From positions 186,001-250,000 of the forward strand of contig NZ_JAHBAY010000004.1 of the NCBI RefSeq assembly GCF_018499875.1: a stretch of DNA of 64,000 bases, written 5' to 3'. Of this stretch, positions 1-8,755 are shown in pieces; positions within the stretch are counted from its first letter, which is position 1, and each line of letters starts with the position of its first letter. Under the pieces are notes generated by a model. It was given only the letters and a program-made list of their open reading frames with translations. It did not search any database and had not been told where the DNA came from. The translations under genes and the position numbers were made by a program. This stretch comes from Kineosporia corallincola (GTDB lineage: Bacteria; Actinomycetota; Actinomycetes; Actinomycetales; Kineosporiaceae).

Positions 1-2
1 AC

Positions 3-854
3 CGGCGTAGCTGCACCGCCGGCGGCGCGGGCAACGCGGCGGTCAACCTGGCCATGCTGGGCGACGAGGTCTGTCTCGTGGCGGCGGTCGGGGCGGACGC
101 GGAAGGCGAACTGGTGCGGGAGAGCCTGGCCGGCCGGGGCGTCGACGTCTCCGGCCTGCATACCGGCCCGGGGCCGACCACCAGCAAGCACCGCGTGGTG
201 GCGCGTGGGCAGCAGCTGGTGCGGCTCGATGTCGAGGACCCGTCGCTGATCGACGACGACGTACGGCGCGCCTGCCTCGACGAGGTGCGCGCCCGGGTGG
301 AATCCGTCGACGTGGTGATGATCTCGGACTACGCCAAAGGGATGTGCCGGGCGGAACTGTGTTCCGAGGTCATCCGGATCGCGAACATCGCCGGTGTTCC
401 CGTGGTCGTCGACCCGAAAGGTACGGACTACGGCCGCTATCGGGGTGCCACGCTGATCACGCCCAACCTCGACGAGCTGGCGGCGGCCACCGGGGAACAC
501 CACACCACGCTGCACGACCGGGCACGGGAGCTGGTCGACCTGCTGGGGTGCGCGGTGCTGGTGACCCGCAGCGCCGAGGGGATGTCGCTGTTCGACGGCT
601 TCTCGCCGGAGGTGCACCTGCCCACACAGGCCCGCACGGTCTACGACGTGACCGGCGCCGGCGACACGGTGGCGTCGGTGATCGCAGCGTTCCTGGCCCG
701 GGGCCTGAGCCTGGACCGGGCCTGTGCCGTGGCGAACGCCTGCGCGGGGGTGGTGGTGGGACGGCGCGGCACCAGCCCGATCACCCGGGAGGAACTTCTG
801 GAGGCCTGGGACGGCCTGTCGCACAGGGATTCGGCGCTGGAGTCGGCACTGTGA
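3..854 (+). CDS. PfkB-family heptose-phosphate kinase (HldA/RfaE1-like), 5' partial
   Basis: The gene is cut by the left edge; the frame is open from base 3. The visible part starts with the PfkB substrate-site signature GGAGNAAVNLA and ends with the ribokinase-family motif DVTGAGDT, whose Asp is the catalytic base. Overall it resembles the kinase half of HldE/RfaE, which phosphorylates D-glycero-D-manno-heptose 7-phosphate to the 1,7-bisphosphate. It stops straight after the kinase domain, so no nucleotidyltransferase domain is fused. The stop overlaps the start of a GmhB phosphatase, the next enzyme of the same pathway, which supports the heptose assignment over another PfkB sugar kinase. 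Confidence 0.8.
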   Translation, partial: RRSCTAGGAGNAAVNLAMLGDEVCLVAAVGADAEGELVRESLAGRGVDVSGLHTGPGPTTSKHRVVARGQQLVRLDVEDPSLIDDDVRRACLDEVRARVESVDVVMISDYAKGMCRAELCSEVIRIANIAGVPVVVDPKGTDYGRYRGATLITPNLDELAAATGEHHTTLHDRARELVDLLGCAVLVTRSAEGMSLFDGFSPEVHLPTQARTVYDVTGAGDTVASVIAAFLARGLSLDRACAVANACAGVVVGRRGTSPITREELLEAWDGLSHRDSALESAL

Positions 855-1342
855 TGCCTGTGACACGTGCTGTTCTTTTCGACCGCGACGGCACGCTGAT
901 CCGCGACGTGCCCTACAACGGTGATCCCGACCTGGTCGAGCCGATGCCCGGGGCGGTCGAATGCGTGCGTGCCCTGCGTGAGCTCGGCCTGGACCTGGGC
1001 GTGGTCACGAACCAGTCGGCGGTGGGCCGCGGGCTGATCCATTTCGAGGACGTCGAGATGGTCAACCTGCGGGTGGAGAGGTTTTTCGGGCCGTTCGGCA
1101 CCTGGCAGATCTGCCCGCACGCGCCCTGGGACGGGTGCGAGTGTCGTAAACCGCTGCCGACCATGGTGGTTCAGGCGGCGCGCCGACTGGGGGTGAGGCC
1201 GGCGGAGTGCGTGATGATCGGCGACGGCCCGCAGGACGTCGAGGCGGCACGGGCGGCGGGTGCGGTTCCGTTGCTGCTGGGGTCGGGGCTGCGCTGGCCG
1301 GATGTGCCGGCGATGATCACGGGGACACGGGTGATGGTGTGA
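854..1342 (+). CDS. gmhB: D-glycero-D-manno-heptose 1,7-bisphosphate 7-phosphatase
   Basis: A 162-aa HAD-superfamily phosphatase of the GmhB/HisB-N type. The nucleophile motif DRDGT is at residues 10-14, followed by the TNQS loop and the zinc-binding loop CPHAPWDGCECRKP (Cys87, His89, Cys95, Cys97), which is typical of GmhB. The C-terminal acidic motif GDGPQD follows. The start ATG overlaps the previous stop by one base, so it is translated with the heptose kinase. GmhB would remove the 7-phosphate to give heptose 1-phosphate for activation as a nucleotide sugar. Histidinol-phosphatase is the closest alternative, but no his genes are nearby. Confidence 0.85.
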   Translation: MPVTRAVLFDRDGTLIRDVPYNGDPDLVEPMPGAVECVRALRELGLDLGVVTNQSAVGRGLIHFEDVEMVNLRVERFFGPFGTWQICPHAPWDGCECRKPLPTMVVQAARRLGVRPAECVMIGDGPQDVEAARAAGAVPLLLGSGLRWPDVPAMITGTRVMV

Positions 1343-2220
1343 GAATCAAATCGGGCGAGTCGGTCTCGGTCGAGACCGATGGCATCGAGGTGGTGCACCG
1401 CGACGATCCGGCGCCGGTGCTCACCGTCGTGGTCTGTGCCTACAACGATCAGGAGCGGGTGAAGCCGACCGCGGCGAGCATCGCGCGGCAGTCGAGTCTC
1501 AGCGGCGTCCAGACGCTCCTGATCGACGGCGCCTCCAGCGACGGCACGATCGAGGCAGCCCGGGCACACCTGCCCGGCCTGACTGTGTCGTCGGAGCGGG
1601 ACGGCGGGGTGTACCAGGCGATGAACCGTGCGCTGGTGCTGGCGCGGGGCGAGTACGTGTACTTCTTGAACTGCGGCGACGTGCTGCACGACGACCGGGT
1701 GCTGGAGCGTCTGGTCACCGAGCTGCGGCTGCTGACCCGGCCGGTGCCGTTGCTGGCCTGCCGGGTCCGGCATCTGGACGGCGGCCGCGGCGCCCCGTTC
1801 GTCACCCGCACCATCCCGTTCAGCCTGTGGCGGCTGCTGCTCGGCCGGCAGGACTACAACCACCAGGCGATGATCTTCCACCGAGTCACTTCGCTGGCCG
1901 CGGGCGGCTTCTCGATGCTGCACGGGGTGGCGGGCGACTATCACCTGATCCTGCGGCTGGCGCTGATGCGGGCGCCGATGACGCGGGAGATGGTGCTCAG
2001 CGATTACGAGGGCGGCGGGCTGAGCGCCGCCGACGCGCACCTGATTCCCCGGCTGCACGCGGCCGTGCGGGAGGAGGTGCTCGACCTGAGGGGGCCGTTG
2101 CGCCGGGTGAACCGGTGGTACGGGAGCTTGCAGTCCCTGAGGCGGGAGACGATCCGGTGGAGACGTCGCGAGCAGGCACACAAGCGGAGTGGGACGGGTC
2201 CGGTCAAGAGTGTCGAGTAG
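1339..2220 (+). CDS. Family 2 glycosyltransferase
   Basis: A 293-aa GT2 (GT-A fold) enzyme. It shows the N-terminal VVVCAYNDQ strand, the nucleotide-binding DGASSDGT and the downstream signature SERDGGVYQAMNRAL common in polysaccharide GT2 enzymes. The usual metal-binding DxD position reads NCGD. The GTG start at 1339 overlaps the gmhB stop by four bases (GTGA), and no in-frame ATG lies near. It probably adds a sugar to the lipid-linked repeat unit on the cytoplasmic side. Donor and acceptor cannot be told from sequence. Confidence 0.82.
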   Translation: MRIKSGESVSVETDGIEVVHRDDPAPVLTVVVCAYNDQERVKPTAASIARQSSLSGVQTLLIDGASSDGTIEAARAHLPGLTVSSERDGGVYQAMNRALVLARGEYVYFLNCGDVLHDDRVLERLVTELRLLTRPVPLLACRVRHLDGGRGAPFVTRTIPFSLWRLLLGRQDYNHQAMIFHRVTSLAAGGFSMLHGVAGDYHLILRLALMRAPMTREMVLSDYEGGGLSAADAHLIPRLHAAVREEVLDLRGPLRRVNRWYGSLQSLRRETIRWRRREQAHKRSGTGPVKSVE

Positions 2221-2233
2221 GGGAGAACCTCGG

Positions 2234-3283
2234 GTGCGCGTAGTAGTTTTCGATTCCAACGCCCTGAATCCCTACGGCGCGGAACTTGCCGAGGTTCTGG
2301 CTGACGCAGGCTATGAGGTAACGCGCTGGTGCCGAGTGCGAGATCCGTTTCCGGATGACAGAGTTCGCCAGCACCGGGTGCTGTGGGCGAGTCGTTGCCA
2401 GGTCGGACTGCTCGGGGCTGTGCTCTCTCGCTACTGGGGTGTGCTCCTGTTCGTTCTGGTGCAGAGTCTTCGGCGCAATGACGTGGTGGTCATGACCTGG
2501 CTACAGGCCAAGTTCGATCTGCGGGCCGGCCTGTTTCTGATCTGGATAGGCCGCAGAGTGGTCTACATCGACCACAACCCACTACCCGCCCGCCCGTTGC
2601 CTGCGGGGTCCGAGCGTCTGATGGCGCGGATGCGCCGCTCCGCCGCCACTCGCGTCGTCCACACTCAATACTTGCATGAAAAGGTTCGTTCTGCGGGCTG
2701 TTTTGTGGCAAGGCATCCTTCGTACCTGCGCTGGGTGAATCAGTACGGGGCCCGGGCCGAGGCAGGTGCGAGAGAACCGCGGGCTCTCTTTCTCGGCGCC
2801 CTGCGGAAGGACAAGGGAGCCGACGACCTGCCGTCGCTCGGCCGGGCTCTGCGGGACGCGAAGATCCGCATGGTGGTGGCCGGTCGGGGAGTCGTGCCAG
2901 GAATGACGCTGGCCCAGATGCAGACCTGTGACGAGTTCGAGGCTGTCGGTAGCGGGCGCACGCTGTCGGATCAGGAGATCGCGTCGCAACTGCGTTCCAG
3001 CATGGTGCTTCTGGCTCCGTACCGAGACGTCACGATGAGCGGCTCCATCATGATGGCGCTCTCGGCGGGGGTGCCGGTCGCTGCTTACCCGTCGGAGGCA
3101 TTGAAATCGACCTTGCCGCAGGAGTTCTTCGTGGAGACCAATGATCCTGACGATCTGGCCGATCTGGCGCGGCAGCTGGTCGACAGCACGGATCAGTGGC
3201 GTGACCGCTTGGACGTGCTGATTCAGCAGACCGATCGGGGGTGCGCGGAGGACTGGCGCCAGATTCTCTCCGGTGTGAGTTAG
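2234..3283 (+). CDS. GT4-like glycosyltransferase
   Basis: About 349 aa with a GT-B layout. The N-terminal half begins VRVVVFDSNALNPYGAEL. The C-terminal half contains LFLGALRKDKGADDLP, VVAGRG and LAPYRDVTMSGSIMMALSAGVP, where the nucleotide-sugar site of GT4 enzymes lies. The canonical E-x7-E pattern is not obvious. I chose the GTG at 2234 because GGGGAG sits just upstream. A GTG in frame at 2189 would overlap the previous gene and lacks that support. GC is lower than in the distal half of the window, as in the rest of the polysaccharide locus. Confidence 0.7.
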   Translation: MRVVVFDSNALNPYGAELAEVLADAGYEVTRWCRVRDPFPDDRVRQHRVLWASRCQVGLLGAVLSRYWGVLLFVLVQSLRRNDVVVMTWLQAKFDLRAGLFLIWIGRRVVYIDHNPLPARPLPAGSERLMARMRRSAATRVVHTQYLHEKVRSAGCFVARHPSYLRWVNQYGARAEAGAREPRALFLGALRKDKGADDLPSLGRALRDAKIRMVVAGRGVVPGMTLAQMQTCDEFEAVGSGRTLSDQEIASQLRSSMVLLAPYRDVTMSGSIMMALSAGVPVAAYPSEALKSTLPQEFFVETNDPDDLADLARQLVDSTDQWRDRLDVLIQQTDRGCAEDWRQILSGVS

Positions 3284-3500
3284 CCGTCCTTCGATCAGGT
3301 ATGAGCGGGTCGGTTGAATGTGGGAGATCCGGCGCCCAGCGGGCAACTGGCGGACAGTGATCGCGTAATCACGCTACGGTATCGTCATTCACGACCGGTG
3401 TGTCGCAAAAGGGTGCCATCGCCGCAGCTGGCCCAGGGGAAGAGCGTTGCACGGACGCCGTGACGACCATCCGGAACGTCGACGACCTGCGTGAGGCGCT

Positions 3501-4082
3501 GTGGTGCTGAATTTTCGTGACCTTGTGCAAGACATCGCATCCGACGTGAGGTGCCAGTACACGACCAAGCCGCCCACGGTCGGAGTGTGGTTGTGGGGCC
3601 TCATGACCCGGCCTGGACTGCTGGCCACCACGCTCATGCGGCTTCAGGCCCACCTGAACGAGGGCGGCGCGGTGCGAGCGGCGGCCGTGACGAGAAGCGT
3701 GAACTCCGCGCTCACCGGGGCCGACTTCATTCCGGGCTCGGTCATCGGGAAATCCCTCCTGATCAGCCATCCGAACGGAATCGTGGTGGGTCGCGGCACC
3801 CGGATCGGTGACCGGGCGGTGCTGCTCCAGCACGTCACCCTGGGCGAGCTCCATGCCGATGGGGCCGGACCCCACGCTTATCCGGTCCTCGGTGATGACG
3901 TCGTCATCGGTGCCGGCGCCTGCGTGCTGGGCGGCATCCGGCTCGGCGACGGTGCCCGGGTGGGAGCGAATGCCGTTCTTACACAAGATGTTCCGGACGG
4001 GGGACTGGCGGTCGGCGTCCCGGCGCGGGTCATCCCGGCTGTCGTCCGTGTCGACGCCCGGTCCGGTGAGAACGTTCGATGA
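3501..4082 (+). CDS. Serine O-acetyltransferase-like hexapeptide transferase
   Basis: 193 aa. The C-terminal two thirds is a left-handed beta-helix: hexapeptide repeats run through IGKSLLISHPNGIVVGRGT, IGDRAVLLQHVTLG and VLGGIRLGDGARVGANAVL, ending in the VPA(R) element typical of CysE-like enzymes. The histidine of the QHVTLG segment fits the CysE active-site type. Within this locus it more likely acetylates a glycan or sugar precursor than makes O-acetylserine. Start is GTG 3501 or GTG 3504; an in-frame stop at 3492 excludes anything earlier. The 217 bases before it are non-coding and may carry a promoter. Confidence 0.75.
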   Translation: MVLNFRDLVQDIASDVRCQYTTKPPTVGVWLWGLMTRPGLLATTLMRLQAHLNEGGAVRAAAVTRSVNSALTGADFIPGSVIGKSLLISHPNGIVVGRGTRIGDRAVLLQHVTLGELHADGAGPHAYPVLGDDVVIGAGACVLGGIRLGDGARVGANAVLTQDVPDGGLAVGVPARVIPAVVRVDARSGENVR

Positions 4083-5410
4083 CAGATCAGAAGGCGAGCG
4101 TCTCCTTCGGGCGTCAGCTGCTGCGTAACACCGGCATGCTGATGGGGACCAGTCTCATCGGTCAGGCGGCTTTCGCTCTGCTGTTCGTCGTCATGGCACG
4201 GGCGAACAGCCCGGCCGAACTTGGCACGGCCATGGCGTGTTACGGGGTCTGCCTGATCATCGGTGATGCCGCCGACTTCGGCAGCACTCCCCGCACACTG
4301 CGGGACGCGGCCGCCAGGAAGATCGACGACGCGGGAATCCAGAATCTGTTCGACACCCGGAACCTGCTCGTTCTGGGGGTCGCGCTGCTGTGGCTGCTCT
4401 CCACGCCCTGGACTCCCCTCGACCTTGTCGAAAGCCTTGCTGTCGCGGTCTTCACGGTCCTGCGGGTGAACGAGGTGGCGGTCCAGGGGCTCCTTCAGTC
4501 CAACGAGCAGTTCCTCGACGCGTCCCGCGTGACCGTCGCGGAACGGGCGATGACCCTGCTGGTGGGCGGCATCCTGATCTTCTCCGGATGCCCTGCCGTT
4601 CTCGCGTTCTTCGCGGCGCTGAGCACCGGGGCCCTGACCGGGCTGCTCCTGGCGCGCAGCCGATGTCGGCGCGCCGTGAGCCTGCGAATCGGGTTCCAGG
4701 CATTGCGGCAGCTCGGACCGTACCTGGCCTATGGCAAGGTGTTCGCGCTCTCCGGGCTGATCACCAACTTCCTGATGCTCGACGCGGTCATCATCACCGT
4801 GCTGGCCGGTGCCGAGCAGGCGGGCTTCTTTGCCATCGGTGCCCGGCTCACCGGGCCGTTCGGGGTGGTGTCCACGAGTCTCGGCTCGGCTCTCACCCCC
4901 CGGGTGTCCGCCGTGTCGGACCGGCGGAACCTCTTCAGAGGTCTGCTGGTCGCCGCGGGCATCACGCTGGGGGTGACCGCTGTGGCCCTCGGCGTCGTGT
5001 TCCTGGCAGCCGGGCATCTGGTCGATCTGCTCTTCGGCTCGGAGTACACCTCCTCGGTCGTGGTCGTGCGGGCCTACGCCCTGGCGGGGATAGTCGTCTC
5101 GGCGACGCAACCTCTGGCCAGCTACCTCCAGGCCTCGGGACGTGCCACGGGTACGGCCTGGGCGCTGACGCTCGGTGTGAGCACGCATCTGGCGCTGGTC
5201 GCCTACGGTTCGGCCGTGGACGGTGCCGCCGGGGCGGCGCGTGGCTATCTGTTCGCGAATCTTCTCGTCCTGGTGCTCCTGGGCCTTCTTCTGCGGACCG
5301 GGGGCCGCGAGGAGAAGATGCCGGAGGACGGCCCCGCCGCACCCGCACCCGCACCGGCCATCGACCTGGCCACACTCAACGACGACACGGGAACTGCGAG
5401 GGTGCGCTGA
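4079..5410 (+). CDS. Polysaccharide flippase (Wzx/MATE-like membrane protein)
   Basis: A 443-aa polytopic membrane protein with about twelve hydrophobic segments. It is of the Wzx/PST flippase type by length and composition, opening with LLRNTGMLMGTSLIGQAAFALLF. It would move lipid-linked repeat units across the membrane. ATG 4079 overlaps the acetyltransferase stop (ATGA), so the two are coupled. The hydrophilic C-terminus is rich in Ala/Pro. Position in a glycosyltransferase operon supports Wzx over a drug exporter. Confidence 0.8.
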   Translation: MTDQKASVSFGRQLLRNTGMLMGTSLIGQAAFALLFVVMARANSPAELGTAMACYGVCLIIGDAADFGSTPRTLRDAAARKIDDAGIQNLFDTRNLLVLGVALLWLLSTPWTPLDLVESLAVAVFTVLRVNEVAVQGLLQSNEQFLDASRVTVAERAMTLLVGGILIFSGCPAVLAFFAALSTGALTGLLLARSRCRRAVSLRIGFQALRQLGPYLAYGKVFALSGLITNFLMLDAVIITVLAGAEQAGFFAIGARLTGPFGVVSTSLGSALTPRVSAVSDRRNLFRGLLVAAGITLGVTAVALGVVFLAAGHLVDLLFGSEYTSSVVVVRAYALAGIVVSATQPLASYLQASGRATGTAWALTLGVSTHLALVAYGSAVDGAAGAARGYLFANLLVLVLLGLLLRTGGREEKMPEDGPAAPAPAPAIDLATLNDDTGTARVR

Positions 5411-5412
5411 CC

Positions 5413-6405
5413 ATGACAATTCTGGCTTCTGGGTTCCACCGTCCGCTTCGGCGGCTGCCGTCCACCCTGATCGGTCTGGAGGTGGAACCGAGGATCAACT
5501 TCTTCCTGGTCAACCATCCCCAGGTGCGGCGCCGGCTGTACCGCTCGTCCGCGGTCCCCGGGGTGCAGGCGACCGGGTCGGTCCTGTTGCCCAGCATCCA
5601 CTACCGGGCCGGCATGGGACACCGGGTGAGCAGCTGGATCAGCGCCTTCCTGCTGTCCCGGAAGTACGGCGTCCCGCTCGTGCGCCTGCCCTGGCGCGAT
5701 GACTGGGACACGTTCCTCGGACTGGATGAAGAACCGCTGTGGACGCCCGAACACGGGCGGGTGTGCCTTCTTCCGCCGGTGGGCCGGCAGGGAGATCTCC
5801 CGGGAGAGCAGCTCTTCGACGATCTGATGGCGCGGAATCTGGGACGGCCGGTGACCCTGCGTCTGCCCCTGGACCCCTTCTCCTTCGACCAGTCCGGCGC
5901 TTTCGGTGAACTGGCCCGCCGATACTGGCAGCGGCACACCCGCCCGGAGCGCGGCCGCGCGGTGAGAGTCTCCGTCCACGTCCGGCGCGGTGACGTGACG
6001 AGCGCCAACGGTGAACGGTTCCGGGGCCTCGAATACTTCGAGAGGCAAGCGCGGGCAGTCGTCGGCGTGCTGGACGATCTGTCGATGCCCTGGAAGGGAC
6101 TCATCCATTCCCAGGGCAGCGGAAGCGAGCTAGAGCCTTTGCTGGATGCCGGGTTCCAGCTGGGGGGCGCGTCCAGCGAGTTCGAGGACTTCCACGAGAT
6201 GGCCTGTTCCGACGTGCTGATCGCGAGTCCGAGCAGCTTCAGCATGACCGCGGGCATGATTTCCGGTGGTGCGGTACTGCGCCCTCGGCAGTGGTACCAC
6301 GCGTTGCCGGCCGATGACCGATGGGTCGGCACCGAGAACGACGGTTCGCTGGACGACGAAGACCTCCGCAAGGCCGTCCACACCGTGTGCGCGCGGATCG
6401 GCTGA
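5413..6405 (+). CDS. Fucosyltransferase-like glycosyltransferase with HxRRGD motif
   Basis: 330 aa. The central segment VSVHVRRGDV matches the HxRRGD/N motif that binds GDP-fucose in alpha-1,2, alpha-1,6 and protein O-fucosyltransferases. A later stretch, SDVLIASPSSFSMTAGMIS, resembles the conserved C-terminal motif of the same superfamily. The sugar donor is inferred only from that motif. It lies between the flippase and the next glycosyltransferase with gaps of 2 and 5 bases, so it is part of the operon. The longer open frame reaching back to 4390 is antisense-free shadow of the flippase gene; ATG 5413 is the sensible start. Confidence 0.65.
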   Translation: MTILASGFHRPLRRLPSTLIGLEVEPRINFFLVNHPQVRRRLYRSSAVPGVQATGSVLLPSIHYRAGMGHRVSSWISAFLLSRKYGVPLVRLPWRDDWDTFLGLDEEPLWTPEHGRVCLLPPVGRQGDLPGEQLFDDLMARNLGRPVTLRLPLDPFSFDQSGAFGELARRYWQRHTRPERGRAVRVSVHVRRGDVTSANGERFRGLEYFERQARAVVGVLDDLSMPWKGLIHSQGSGSELEPLLDAGFQLGGASSEFEDFHEMACSDVLIASPSSFSMTAGMISGGAVLRPRQWYHALPADDRWVGTENDGSLDDEDLRKAVHTVCARIG

Positions 6406-6410
6406 CGCGG

Positions 6411-7589
6411 ATGCTTCCCGGAGCACGCCGCCCCGAAGATCCCGACGAGATATGGGTGGTCGAGCCCTCACCCACAGGTCACCGCCTGCAATACGCGCGG
6501 GCCCTGATCGATCAGGCGATGAACCTCGGCTGGCGGGTTCGCCTGGTTACCTCTGAAAGGGCACTGAGTTCGGCAGAGTTCAGGATCCACTTCGGGTCGC
6601 TTCCTGAACTGCACGACGGTGACCGGATCTGGGCTGTCAGCAAGAACGATGATCTGTCTTTCTCGGCGGTGCGTGCCCTGGCCCTTTCGCTACGGGCAGC
6701 GGCCGACCCGCGGACGCTGGTCATCTTCCCCGATGGTGATCAGCATCTGTTGCCGTGGCTGGTCATACCGCGATGGAACGCGCGTGTCTGCTTCCTGATC
6801 ATGAGGATCCCGACGGGGCAGATCGTTTCGCGACGCAGCGCGCTGGTGAAAAGGGCTGTTCTCGCTGGGGTCCGCCTGCGCGGGGCCAGGCTGGCCGGAC
6901 TGGTCTCGGCTCTGGCACCGGCGCGTCAGGGGCTGATGATGAATGAGGTGCAGGATCTTCTGCCGAATGACGACTTTCCTGATGTGCGCGTCGCCAGGCG
7001 ACGATTCGGGATCGCCGAGGACAGCACGGTCTTCCTGCTCATCGGCGGCATCACCGACCGGAAGTCACCGGCCGAACTGCTCCACTGGATCGCCGGGACG
7101 GAGGCTGCCGAGCATCCCGTGCTTCTGGTCGTCGGAGCCGTGTCGGAAAACGTCCGTGCTCTGTTCGAGAATGATGCCGCCCGGGCCCTGATCGACCGTG
7201 GCCGTCTGGTGCTGGCCGATGGTTACGTCGAGCACGACGTGATGCTGGAGGCCTACGCGGCAGCCGACATCATCATGCTCTTCTATGCCAACAACGCCCC
7301 CAGCGGCATCGTTGCGCATGCCTACATGGCGGGACGGAGCGTCGTCGCCTGGAACAACGAGAGCATCATCGCTGACGTCAATCGCTGCGGTATCGGAGAG
7401 ATCGCGGACGGGCGCAGGCCCGCCGACATCGAGCAAGCCGTCCTGAGGGTACTCACGGGACCGAATCTGGCCGCGCACAACCGGCACTCCGTGCTCGAAG
7501 AGCGTCGCAACGCCTTCTTCAAGGGCATCAGTGGCCTGGACCTTCCAAGCACGGCACCCACAGCTGTGGCAGAGCGACTGTCCGACTAA
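6411..7589 (+). CDS. GT4-like glycosyltransferase
   Basis: 392 aa, GT-B type. An N-terminal Rossmann half includes WVVEPSPTGHRLQYARAL. A C-terminal half has FLLIGGITDRKSPAEL and GYVEHDVMLEAYAAADIIML, followed by SGIVAHAYMAGRSVVAW, which takes the place of the usual GT4 E-x7-E region. ATG 6411 follows the previous stop by five bases. The substrate is unknown. It is one of three GT-B enzymes in the plus-strand operon. Confidence 0.7.
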   Translation: MLPGARRPEDPDEIWVVEPSPTGHRLQYARALIDQAMNLGWRVRLVTSERALSSAEFRIHFGSLPELHDGDRIWAVSKNDDLSFSAVRALALSLRAAADPRTLVIFPDGDQHLLPWLVIPRWNARVCFLIMRIPTGQIVSRRSALVKRAVLAGVRLRGARLAGLVSALAPARQGLMMNEVQDLLPNDDFPDVRVARRRFGIAEDSTVFLLIGGITDRKSPAELLHWIAGTEAAEHPVLLVVGAVSENVRALFENDAARALIDRGRLVLADGYVEHDVMLEAYAAADIIMLFYANNAPSGIVAHAYMAGRSVVAWNNESIIADVNRCGIGEIADGRRPADIEQAVLRVLTGPNLAAHNRHSVLEERRNAFFKGISGLDLPSTAPTAVAERLSD

Positions 7590-7605
7590 CCACAGGGGAC
7601 GACCC

Positions 7606-8751
7606 GTGAAGCACAATCCTGCCCTGGACGGTCTCCGGGGTATCGCCATTCTGGCCGTCGTGCTGAGTCACGCCCTGGCCACCCGGGGATTCAGCGGTGG
7701 CTGGATCGGCGTGGAGATCTTCTTCGTGCTGTCCGGATATCTGATCACCAGCATCCTCATGAACGAGTGGGACGCTCGGGGGGAGGTATCGCTGCGCCGC
7801 TTCTACTACCGGCGTGTTCTCAGGCTGTACCCGGCCCTCATCACCCTGGTCATGGTCGGTGCGGTCTTCGGGTCTGTGCTGGGGTACGGCGAGAGCTACG
7901 CCGGCTATCTGCTGACGGCGATCCTCTGTGTGTCGTACCTGATGGATTTCTCGCTGTTCTTCTTCGCCGACTACTTCACCGATTTCGGCCAGCTCGGGCA
8001 TGTCTGGAGCCTGTCGGTCGAGGAACACTTCTACCTGCTGTGGCCGGTCGCCCTGCTGGTGTTGCTCCGTCGTCGGGTCGACCCGCGGTGGGCCACCGCC
8101 CTCGCGACGCTGGTGTCGGTGGTCCTGTTGGCCACCACGGGTGGGCGCCTGATCGGGGTCACCCCGGCGTCCTACTTCGCGCCTCACACCCAGGCTTGCG
8201 CTCCGCTGATCGGGTGTCTGCTGGCTCTTCAGATGCGGCGCAACCGGACGAGCGTTCTCCTGGTACGGCGGGCCGCTCAGGTGGGTTTCGTCGGACTGCT
8301 GGGGCTGGCCGGGACGTTCGCCTACGCGAGTGCGGTGCCGAAGGCGGAAGGACTCGTCCCGCAGGTGATTCTGTCTGTCGTCTTCTCTGCCCTGGTCATT
8401 TTCGGCGTCAGCGCCGACCGGGCCTCGGCCGGAGCGAAAGCCCTGAGCCTGAGGCCTCTTCGCTGGATCGGGAAGATCTCCTACGGCTGGTACCTGTACC
8501 ACCTGCCGCTCGAGATCGTGCTTCAGCGCTTTCTCCCGATTCCCGACGGGGCGGCCATCATCATCTCGGTACCCGTTTCGCTGCTGGCGGCCGCTCTGTC
8601 GTATCGCTACATCGAGGAACCGTTCCTGCGGCGTAAGCCGAAGACGGTGGCGGCGGGGCACCCGGCGCCGGGAACCGGCCGTCCCGTGGATCGAATGATC
8701 GTTCTGGACGGCCGGCCCGTGGACGCGCGACAGGACAAGGCGGGATTCTGA
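7606..8751 (+). CDS. Membrane acyltransferase (acyltransferase 3 family)
   Basis: 381 aa with about ten hydrophobic segments. The family signature is clear: ALDGLRGIAILAVVLSHAL at the N-terminus, then FFVLSGYLITSIL, FYYRRVLRLYPAL and WSLSVEEHFYLLWP. These enzymes O-acylate sugars of exported glycans using cytoplasmic acyl-CoA. There is no SGNH domain. GTG 7606 is preceded by AGGGGAC, which supports it over the earlier frame start. It is closely similar to the protein at 14068-15171, so the locus has a paralogous pair. Confidence 0.85.
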   Translation: MKHNPALDGLRGIAILAVVLSHALATRGFSGGWIGVEIFFVLSGYLITSILMNEWDARGEVSLRRFYYRRVLRLYPALITLVMVGAVFGSVLGYGESYAGYLLTAILCVSYLMDFSLFFFADYFTDFGQLGHVWSLSVEEHFYLLWPVALLVLLRRRVDPRWATALATLVSVVLLATTGGRLIGVTPASYFAPHTQACAPLIGCLLALQMRRNRTSVLLVRRAAQVGFVGLLGLAGTFAYASAVPKAEGLVPQVILSVVFSALVIFGVSADRASAGAKALSLRPLRWIGKISYGWYLYHLPLEIVLQRFLPIPDGAAIIISVPVSLLAAALSYRYIEEPFLRRKPKTVAAGHPAPGTGRPVDRMIVLDGRPVDARQDKAGF

Positions 8752-8755
8752 TCCG

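Noticed and set aside
3878-5419. Long minus-strand open frame of 513 codons opposite the flippase
   Set aside because: High-GC antisense shadow: the composition is His/Arg/Gln/Gly-rich without motifs, and the plus-strand flippase and acetyltransferase explain the DNA.
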